Of a stretch of DNA of 20,926 nucleotides, positions 14,994-20,926 are shown in pieces; within the stretch, counting starts at the first letter, position 1, and each line of letters opens with the position of its first letter. Position numbers and translations under genes: made by a program. Source of the stretch: CALGLS01 sp964508085 (GTDB lineage Bacteria; Bacteroidota; Bacteroidia; Chitinophagales; Saprospiraceae); NCBI GenBank assembly GCA_964508085.1, contig CAZDTI010000117.1, positions 1 to 20,926 on the forward strand, in the 5' to 3' direction. The notes beneath the pieces were generated by a model that had not been told where the DNA came from, did not search any database, and was given only the letters and a program-made list of their open reading frames with translations.

Positions 14994-15908
14994 ATGGCAA
15001 CCATTCTAATAGGAGGAGGCACAGGACTTATTGGTAAAAGACTTTGCGAATTACTAACAGAACGCAAACACAATGTTAAGCTTTTAAGTAGATCGCCAAA
15101 GCCTAATGCTGCTTATCCGACCTTCAAGTGGAATCCCATTGCAGGACAAATAGATGATAAAGCTTTAGACGGTGTCGATGTTGTTATCAATCTTGCTGGT
15201 GCGGGTATTGCCGATAAGGCCTGGACTGCGAAAAGGAAAAAGCTCATAATTGATAGTCGTGTCAAAAGCAATGAGCTGCTGGTAGATAGTTTGTTAGCAA
15301 AAAAACAAAAGGTGAAAGTATTTATTTCTGCTTCTGCAGTTGGTTATTACGGCCATCGCAGAGAGGAAAAATTGCCAGAATCCGCGGCCCCCGGCAATGA
15401 TGGTTTTCTCTCGGAAAGTTGTATACTATGGGAAGCATCTGCTGAAAAAGCAGCGACCATTTGTGAACGATTGGCTATTGTTCGCATCGGGGTAGTGCTC
15501 TCCACAAAGGGAGGGGCGTTGGAGAAAATGCTACTACCCTTTAACTTTGGAATGGGAAATTACTTCGGAGATGGCACGGCCTATATGCCCTGGATTCATA
15601 TAGATGATATCAGCCAACTATTCATAAAGACGGTGGAAGATGATAAGATGGAGGGAGTTTTCAATGGAGCGGCTCCTGAAGAAGCGACAGGGAAGGAAGT
15701 GGCTGTTGCCATTAAAAAAGCCAAAGGAAGTTTTGCATTGATTATGCCAGTGCCGGCCTTAGTCCTTAAAATAGGAATGGGAGAACGGGTGACTATGTTA
15801 ACTAACAGTGCACGGGTGGTACCTCAAAAAACTTTAGCTGCGGGCTTTAAATTTCAGTATCCTGAATTGCTACCAGCACTAAAAGATATTTTGACTACAA
15901 AAAAATAA
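14994..15908 (+). CDS. TIGR01777 family NAD(P)-dependent epimerase/oxidoreductase (YfcH-like)
   Basis: 304 residues, the normal length of the family. The Rossmann dinucleotide-binding motif GGGTGLIG is at residues 7-14; SASAVGYYG (112-120) replaces the usual catalytic segment of short-chain dehydrogenases and is typical of this group, as are the conserved MPWIHIDDI and the FNGAAPEE segment before a DUF1731-like C-terminus. The physiological substrate of YfcH-like proteins is not established. Monocistronic; its stop is 96 bp from the convergent HAD gene. The immediate upstream region is A/T-rich without a recognised promoter box. Confidence 0.92.
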   Translation: MATILIGGGTGLIGKRLCELLTERKHNVKLLSRSPKPNAAYPTFKWNPIAGQIDDKALDGVDVVINLAGAGIADKAWTAKRKKLIIDSRVKSNELLVDSLLAKKQKVKVFISASAVGYYGHRREEKLPESAAPGNDGFLSESCILWEASAEKAATICERLAIVRIGVVLSTKGGALEKMLLPFNFGMGNYFGDGTAYMPWIHIDDISQLFIKTVEDDKMEGVFNGAAPEEATGKEVAVAIKKAKGSFALIMPVPALVLKIGMGERVTMLTNSARVVPQKTLAAGFKFQYPELLPALKDILTTKK

Positions 15909-15923
15909 AGCGGTTATTCGGAC

Positions 15924-16009
15924 TTTCAATTAAAACCAAAACGCTAAACTTATATTAGATAGGTTTTGATTTTAATTGAAATCCTAGTTTTGATTCCTCA
16001 AAACCTATC
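15924..16009. repeat. Overlapping, mutually exclusive inverted repeats between convergent genes
   Basis: Stem A: TTTCAATTAAAACCAAAAC (15924-15942) pairs with 15963-15981, 18 of 19 bp, 20-nt loop. Stem B: GATAGGTTTTGA (15958-15969) pairs perfectly with TCAAAACCTATC (15998-16009). The two share 15963-15969 and cannot form together. Stem B reaches into the last codons and stop of the HAD gene at 16005. The region probably ends transcription from both sides. Confidence 0.55.
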
Positions 16010-16421
16010 GCTTAAATACTTCTATTTTCTTCGTTTTTACAATCAAATCAGTAAACTTCCCCTTGAAACGAGTAGCCTTTACAATGTGATTGTCAATCCA
16101 ATGATAATTACCACCACGTGGTTTATTCATCAATAAATAATGATATTTGAATTCGTGCTTGTTCAACCACTCCTCCGTAATACCCCTATGTTCCTCTGTT
16201 CTAGAAGTGAAAAAAGTAATGATATGGCCTTCCTCGTGCCATTTATTCAAAATTTTCAAAGCATCAGGGTAGGGCAGAACCGTAGCCATTCTTTCTGGCT
16301 CCTCATTCGGTACATCGTCGCAAACCGTTCCGTCAATGTCGATAAGATAGTTCTTTATATTTTCAGGAAGAACTGGGCTTAGTGCTTCCCCTTTTTCGTC
16401 AAAAGATTTTTTTAATTCCAT
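16005..16421 (-). CDS. Small HAD-superfamily phosphatase-like protein
   Basis: 138 residues. HAD motif I is D28-I-D30-GT (LIDIDGTVCDD), motif II is FTSRT (Thr72/Ser73), motif III is Lys100 in MNKPRGGNYH, and an acidic motif IV is represented by Asp110 (HWIDNH). The absence of a sizeable cap domain suggests a phosphatase acting on a large or exposed substrate. Such short Bacteroidota HAD proteins are sometimes annotated as phosphoheptose isomerase or capsule-related phosphatase; the sequence does not support choosing a substrate. A possible -7 box TATCTTTG lies at 16589-16582, giving a long leader of about 150 nt. The gap 16422-16669 holds nothing else that I recognise. Confidence 0.8.
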   Translation of the reverse strand: MELKKSFDEKGEALSPVLPENIKNYLIDIDGTVCDDVPNEEPERMATVLPYPDALKILNKWHEEGHIITFFTSRTEEHRGITEEWLNKHEFKYHYLLMNKPRGGNYHWIDNHIVKATRFKGKFTDLIVKTKKIEVFKR

Positions 16422-16581
16422 AATGAGTTAAGTTTTTTCGCCAAAAAAAGCCCAAAGCTTATGGTGTATAAGACTTAGGCAGATAAATATAATACAATAG
16501 CTATAGGCAGAATCTATTAGATCCTTGATTAAGACCTATTTATTTATAGTTATATACTGAGCGTAAATTAAGAGCAAGCTA

Positions 16582-16589
16582 CAAAGATA
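16582..16589 (-). promoter_or_regulatory. Possible -7 box TATCTTTG for the HAD gene
   Basis: Exact TAnnTTTG on the reverse strand, but without a TTG at the -33 position and about 160 bp from the ATG. It could equally be chance. Confidence 0.22.
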
Positions 16590-16669
16590 CGATAAATGAA
16601 CGTAAAAGGCTAGGTTAGGTTCTAAGCGGAGTATTAAATTTTTATTAATTTAGGAAAGCAGGATCGAAA

Positions 16670-17560
16670 CTAGTCAAAATGGATGTAATCTTCTGGATTT
16701 ACATGATGACCATTATGCCAAAGCTCGAAATGAAGGTGAGGGCCATTAGATAAAGTACCCGTATTCCCAACAACGGCTACGGCCTCTCCAGCTTTTACCT
16801 GATCTCCAACTTTTTTGAGGAGCGAGGAATTGTGTTTATAGAAGGTAATGATATTATTACGATGTTGTATACCAATGGTATTTCCTGTTTCTAGCGTCCA
16901 GTCGGAAGTAAAGACATAACCGTCTAATGCGGCGAGGATGGGCGTATTCTTTGGAGCAAGAATATCCACACCATAGTGCTTCTTATCAATAGCATACCCT
17001 TCACTGACTAAACCATTGACTGGAGGAATAAAGTAAATTTGTTCCAGTGGAATATCTTTTGGAATGTAATTGGCCGTTTTGCCGAGAAGGGCTTGTTGCT
17101 CAATCATTTCATTGTGCTCAATTTCCTGACGAAGCATTTCGTCCTCTTCTATTCGATCTACATTTAATAAACTATCCGGTATTTCATCTGCTTCCTGTGC
17201 TTGATTTGCTGTACTGTCCTCAATAACATCTCCAACAAGCATTCGACGGAAATTTTCTGTGTATTTACCATGAGCATCTAGTTCCTTTTCAAATGCTAGG
17301 ACTTCTTTGTTAAGTCGAATGGCCTCTGTCTGTTGACTCAAATCACCATAACCAGGTATGTACCTCTTAATAGGCGTAAAAACAATCAAAGAAATTACCA
17401 AAATAGCAACAGCTACTATGATGGCACTTAGTATAATATAGAGATTAAGGGCCGATAACTTATAAGCTCCGACCTCCTCAAAGGTTTCGTTGTTCATTAC
17501 GGTTAGGCGGTAATCCTGTCGTAAATTTTCCAACCAGTTTTTCTCCTCTTGTTTTTCCAT
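16670..17560 (-). CDS. Membrane-anchored M23 (LytM-type) peptidase
   Basis: 296 residues. A cytoplasmic N-terminus of about 37 residues precedes one membrane helix (38-62); an acidic, partly coiled-coil linker (about 75-160) leads to the M23 domain (about 175-292). Zinc ligands and catalytic residues are intact: H195-YGV-D199, His243, and H275-L-H277-FE, so this is likely an active peptidoglycan endopeptidase rather than a degenerate EnvC-like activator. Acts in the periplasm on cell-wall cross-links. Divergent from the porW-like gene; the spacer 17561-17854 is shared. No exact -7 box is found on this strand. Confidence 0.92.
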   Translation of the reverse strand: MEKQEEKNWLENLRQDYRLTVMNNETFEEVGAYKLSALNLYIILSAIIVAVAILVISLIVFTPIKRYIPGYGDLSQQTEAIRLNKEVLAFEKELDAHGKYTENFRRMLVGDVIEDSTANQAQEADEIPDSLLNVDRIEEDEMLRQEIEHNEMIEQQALLGKTANYIPKDIPLEQIYFIPPVNGLVSEGYAIDKKHYGVDILAPKNTPILAALDGYVFTSDWTLETGNTIGIQHRNNIITFYKHNSSLLKKVGDQVKAGEAVAVVGNTGTLSNGPHLHFELWHNGHHVNPEDYIHFD

Positions 17561-17719
17561 TGCCTAGAGTTCTTAAATTTATGGAAATTAAAATAACTTT
17601 GCCGTCTTAAGGGTTAATATCAAGAACATGCGTCTTTGCTCAGAGGCAGCTCTTTGGAAGGGAAAATCAATGGGGTATTCGAATTTTTGGTTTTCTTCCA
17701 CCATAAGCCAAATTAGAGC

Positions 17720-17751
17720 TTGCACCAGATGCAGTATGAGTCGTATGTTTA
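17720..17751 (+). promoter_or_regulatory. Possible promoter of the porW-like gene
   Basis: TTG (17720-17722), a 21-nt spacer and TATGTTTA (17744-17751), which misses the TAnnTTTG consensus at its last base. The predicted start near 17758 gives a leader of about 97 nt. The leader contains an imperfect short hairpin around AAGGG...CCCTT (17786-17802). Confidence 0.3.
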
Positions 17752-17854
17752 TGAAACAATATATACCTGTTAAAAGTATAATTTAAAGGGGATTTTTCCC
17801 TTGTCAGATTAGGTGCCGGACAAACCGGTACTGCTAAAAGCAACCTCTGAAATA

Positions 17855-20764
17855 ATGCGCGAATTTACACATTTTTCCCTGTCTCGTCGAATCCAACCTT
17901 ACAAACTCTGGATTTCTCTGATTGGCATCTTCCTCATTTCGGCTTGTTCTACTCAAAAAAGTAGAGAAGAAGCAACTGGATTGAAGAAATTTTATCAGGA
18001 CACCACTACCGAATTCAACTACTTCTTCAACGCAAACGTCCTGCTCGAAGAAAGTATTGTAAAATTGAATGAAGAGCATAAGGATAATTATAACCAGTTC
18101 TTGCCCGTATTCGAATATGTAGCTTCGGATAATCCTCAATCGGCTGCACCTGCCCTCGATGATGCCATTAAAAAAGTAACGGTAGCCAAAACACTGCATC
18201 CTGCGACACACTGGAAAGATGACATTTATCTACTTGCCGGAAAGGCGCAATACCTCAAACACGACTACGAAGCAGCAGAAGAAACCCTGCTTTATATGTC
18301 TAAAGAGTATAGTCCGGAGGCAATGGCAGCTAAGGCTAAGGAAATGAAAAAGCGTAAGAACAAAGGAAAGAAGAAAAAGAAAGCCAAAAAGAAGAAGAAG
18401 AAAAAGAAGAAGAAAAAGAAACGCAAGAGGAAAAAGCGTAAGAAGAAGAAAAAGAAGAAGAAGAAAAAAGGAAAGAAGAAAAAATCTAAAAAGTCTGATA
18501 AGAAAGAAGACAAAAGCAAAAAGGAGGATAAAGAAGAAAAAACAACTTCAACTGAGCCTTCTATTTCATCAGGACAGGGTCCTGACAATTACTTCCTTAA
18601 GCACCGGCCTTGTCACCAAGAAGGCCTGTTATGGTTGGCACGTACCTATATCGAAAGAGGAGAATTCTCTGATGCAGAACTTTTATTGAATAAATTAGAA
18701 TATGATGCAGGAACTTTTGACGACATTCGAAAGTCAGTGGCTCCTGTTAGAGCACACTTTTTTATGACTCAAAAGAAATACCAACAAGCGGTAGCTCCTT
18801 TAAAAAAAGCTATTGCTAATAGCAAGAAAAAAGAAAAAGGACGTTACGCTTATATTCTAGGACAAGTAGAACAGCACTTAGGAAATGATGCTGGCGCGTA
18901 TGCTGCTTTTGAACAAGCAGTCAAATATAGCCCAAGCTATGAAATGGAATTCAGCTCACGTCTGAACCTTGCGCAAAATGGTTACCGATCTGGTCAAGCT
19001 ACAGCAGAAGTAACCCAAAAGGGATACCGTAAGATGTTGAAAGATATTAAGAACGTAGAATACCTCGACCAAATTTATTACGCGATGGCAGGAGTTGCAA
19101 TCCAGGAAAAAAATGAAAAGGAAGCCATCGCCTACCTGAAAAAATCATTGTTGTATAATAAAGGTAATATTGCTCAAAAGACAGAATCTTATTTACAATT
19201 GGCAGAGTACTATTTTGCAAACGAAGACTTTGTAAATGCTAAAAACTATTACGATAGTACTGCTCAGGTAATGCCAAAAACAGATGAACGCTTTGCTAGA
19301 ATTAACAAATTCAACAACAATCTTACAGATATTGCAAAAAACATAGAAATCATTACGCTTAGCGATAGTTTGTTGATGATAAGCGCAATGACAGATGAAC
19401 AGCTGAAAGAACTAGCAGGAAAAATAAAGAAAGCAGAAGAGGAAGCTCGACGCTTGGCTTTGTTGACAGGGGATAAGCCATCTGGTAAATCAATTAAACC
19501 CAAAGGTCCAGCAAGACTTAATGGCCGTGCAGGAGCAGTCGGAGGTCCAAATACTAAAAGTTCTTTTCCATTTTATGCGGATGATCGTACCAAGAAAAAA
19601 GCAGCTCGTGACTTTGAAAGAAAATGGGGTAAGCGTGCACTGGAAGACAACTGGCGACGCTCTTCCGGACAAGGACTCGGAGATGAGGAAGTGGATCAAG
19701 CTGAAGAGGCCATTAGCTTCAAGTTAACGGATGAAGACATCGAAAGAATATTCGCTGATGTGCCTACAACCCCTGAAGACATAGAAGCTACTCACCAAGA
19801 CATTCAGGATGCTTTACTCGCTTTAGGAATCTTATATCGTGATCGCTTAGAAAACAATGAAAAGGCGGTAGAAAGTTTAGAAAAATTATTAGCCGATTAT
19901 CCTACTACTAAACATGAAGAGGAAGCGCTTTACAATTTACACTTAGCCTATACTGATTTAGGGAATGCCGCTAAAGCAAAAGAAGCCTATGATCGCCTCA
20001 TGGCAAAATATAAGGAAGGATCCTTCGCTCGTGTATTGATTGATCCAAATTACCTCAATGAATTGAATGATGAAGAAAGAAAATTGACCAATTACTATAA
20101 CGAGACCTTCTTTAATTTCCAAAAAGGGAAATATCAAGATGTGCAAAATCGAGTAGTCGAAGCAGTCGGTACATTTGGCCCAAGTAATATTTATCAACCT
20201 AAATTTGGCCTTCTTAGCGCCATGAGCATGGGTAACTTAAAAGGAAAAGAAGCTTACGTAAAGGGACTCAAAGAAGTTATTGCAAAGCACCCGGACACCC
20301 CGGAAGAAACAAGAGCTAAAGAGATTCTTCGTTTGTTGGATGCTGATAAAAATGCAAGAGATAAGAAGAAGAAAAACAAGGCATCAAAGTCTGACTTTAA
20401 AATGGAAGACAAGAAATTACACTACTTCATCGTCGCTTTGACAGGAGGAAAAGATGTGAAATTGTCAGATGCGAAGAACAAAGTATCAGATTATAATCGC
20501 AAATACCACAAGCTTGATAAGCTACGTATCTCTAATGTAATGCTCGGTTCAATAAATGATGGTGGTATTCCAGTATTAGTTATTCGTCGTTTTAAAAACA
20601 AGGATGAAGCAATGAGATACCTGGATAGTGCAAGCAAAAACGGCGACGACTTTTTGAAAGATACTCCTTTTGAAATGTACCCGATAACGCAGTTTAATTA
20701 TCGTTTGGTGTTGAAAGAGAAGAGCCTGGATAATTATAAAAAGTTCTACGAGGAGAATTATTGA
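17855..20764 (+). CDS. porW: Type IX secretion system periplasmic lipoprotein PorW/SprE
   Basis: 969 residues from the ATG at 17855. A GTG at 17813 would add 14 residues before the signal peptide and is less likely. The leader ends in lipobox ISA-Cys31. What follows is PorW/SprE-like: CSTQKS, a tyrosine/asparagine-rich EFNYFFNANVLLEESI, NYNQFLPVFEY, TPR-like helical repeats across about 240-480 and 620-800, and a C-terminal domain with LHYFIVAL, VIRRFKNKDEAMRYLD and final LDNYKKFYEENY, as in SprE. PorW links the outer-membrane translocon to the PorLM motor in T9SS, needed for secretion and, in gliding species, motility. Residues ~160-228 are an almost pure Lys/Arg tract (coding 18332-18540), lying between the first helical region and the TPRs. 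Followed directly by a strong terminator. Confidence 0.88.
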   Translation: MREFTHFSLSRRIQPYKLWISLIGIFLISACSTQKSREEATGLKKFYQDTTTEFNYFFNANVLLEESIVKLNEEHKDNYNQFLPVFEYVASDNPQSAAPALDDAIKKVTVAKTLHPATHWKDDIYLLAGKAQYLKHDYEAAEETLLYMSKEYSPEAMAAKAKEMKKRKNKGKKKKKAKKKKKKKKKKKKRKRKKRKKKKKKKKKKGKKKKSKKSDKKEDKSKKEDKEEKTTSTEPSISSGQGPDNYFLKHRPCHQEGLLWLARTYIERGEFSDAELLLNKLEYDAGTFDDIRKSVAPVRAHFFMTQKKYQQAVAPLKKAIANSKKKEKGRYAYILGQVEQHLGNDAGAYAAFEQAVKYSPSYEMEFSSRLNLAQNGYRSGQATAEVTQKGYRKMLKDIKNVEYLDQIYYAMAGVAIQEKNEKEAIAYLKKSLLYNKGNIAQKTESYLQLAEYYFANEDFVNAKNYYDSTAQVMPKTDERFARINKFNNNLTDIAKNIEIITLSDSLLMISAMTDEQLKELAGKIKKAEEEARRLALLTGDKPSGKSIKPKGPARLNGRAGAVGGPNTKSSFPFYADDRTKKKAARDFERKWGKRALEDNWRRSSGQGLGDEEVDQAEEAISFKLTDEDIERIFADVPTTPEDIEATHQDIQDALLALGILYRDRLENNEKAVESLEKLLADYPTTKHEEEALYNLHLAYTDLGNAAKAKEAYDRLMAKYKEGSFARVLIDPNYLNELNDEERKLTNYYNETFFNFQKGKYQDVQNRVVEAVGTFGPSNIYQPKFGLLSAMSMGNLKGKEAYVKGLKEVIAKHPDTPEETRAKEILRLLDADKNARDKKKKNKASKSDFKMEDKKLHYFIVALTGGKDVKLSDAKNKVSDYNRKYHKLDKLRISNVMLGSINDGGIPVLVIRRFKNKDEAMRYLDSASKNGDDFLKDTPFEMYPITQFNYRLVLKEKSLDNYKKFYEENY
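18386..18484 (+). repeat. Low-complexity purine (AAG/AAA) tract encoding poly-lysine in porW
   Basis: The coding strand has uninterrupted purine runs of 36 nt (18386-18421) and 45 nt (18440-18484), made of mixed AAG, AAA and GGA codons. The mixture of AAG and AAA argues against a simple replication-slippage homopolymer. Confidence 0.85.
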
Positions 20765-20772
20765 GAAGTGGG

Positions 20773-20828
20773 TTTCCGCCAATAAAAAAAGCAGGGCTTC
20801 TTAGTCCTGCTTTTTTTATTGGCGGAAA
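20773..20828. terminator. Bidirectional rho-independent terminator after porW
   Basis: Arms 20773-20795 and 20806-20828 are perfectly complementary over 23 bp, including GCAGG/CCTGC near the loop and A7/T7 runs. The inner 12 bases of each arm (A7GCAGG, loop, CCTGCT7) form a classical terminator readable from either strand; it starts 9 bp after the porW stop. Confidence 0.88.
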
Positions 20829-20834
20829 TTGGAC

Positions 20835-20865
20835 TTTATGGATGGCTTCAACGCCATCCCATAAA
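20835..20865. repeat. Second hairpin following the porW terminator
   Basis: TTTATGGATGGC (20835-20846) pairs with GCCATCCCATAAA (20853-20865) with one bulged C, 6-nt loop. The remaining 20866-20926 cannot be assigned to a gene. Confidence 0.55.
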
Positions 20866-20926
20866 CTTCGCTCACAAAAGTAATTCTTTACGTAACGCAC
20901 AATAGTGGAAAGTTAAAGTTTCAGAC

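Noticed and set aside
18292..18588. 98-residue reverse-strand frame rich in Phe
   Set aside because: It is the antisense of the poly-lysine tract in porW and has no independent coding signal.

Overview
The window reads as AT-rich chromosomal DNA of a Bacteroidota bacterium. Evidence: several genes are preceded by the Bacteroidota-type -7 box TAnnTTTG, two of them with a TTG about 20 nt upstream; there is a type IX secretion lipoprotein of the PorW/SprE type; a PUR-fold (DUF3276-like) protein; a propeller-type sensor kinase with Y_Y_Y and LytS-like kinase domains; and an FG-GAP/VCBS lipoprotein. A Saprospiria/Lewinella-like source is a guess from general gene style and cannot be proved from the sequence alone.

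Layout. 1-1357 (-): N-terminal 452 codons of an FG-GAP/VCBS-repeat lipoprotein that runs off the left edge. 1632-4724 (+): ligand-sensing histidine kinase, tail to tail with 4716-5972 (-), an AGMO-like membrane fatty-acid hydroxylase. 6093-6608 (+): SlyD-like FKBP isomerase. After a 270-bp gap holding a long inverted repeat come 10089-6880 (-): ravA-viaA, a MoxR AAA+ ATPase and its VWA partner joined by TAGATG, preceded by a tRNA-Phe gene with its own promoter and terminator. 10521-12278 (-): MdlB/MsbA-like ABC exporter half.

12392-13244 is the most unusual part. A HUH/Y1 transposase gene of the IS200/RAYT type lies between two same-orientation copies of a ~180-bp module. Each module has four short palindromes in the same order and nearly the same spacing, and a longer inverted repeat whose arms covary between copies. 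A (GTTT)7 microsatellite abuts the transposase start codon.

13270-13983 (-): RadC. 14134-14565 (-): a PUR-domain protein with a fused C-terminal Myb/SANT-like helix-turn-helix. A 428-bp gene-free gap follows, then 14994-15908 (+), a TIGR01777 epimerase, convergent with 16005-16421 (-), a small HAD-type phosphatase. The space between these two holds mutually exclusive hairpins. 16670-17560 (-): membrane-anchored M23 peptidase, divergent from 17855-20764 (+), PorW/SprE with a striking poly-lysine insert, closed by a 23-bp perfect terminator stem.

Most genes look like ordinary chromosomal single-gene units. The only clear operon is ravA-viaA. The M23 peptidase and PorW are both envelope genes and may share a regulatory region. 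The best candidate for an undescribed system is the twin four-hairpin modules with the Y1 transposase.
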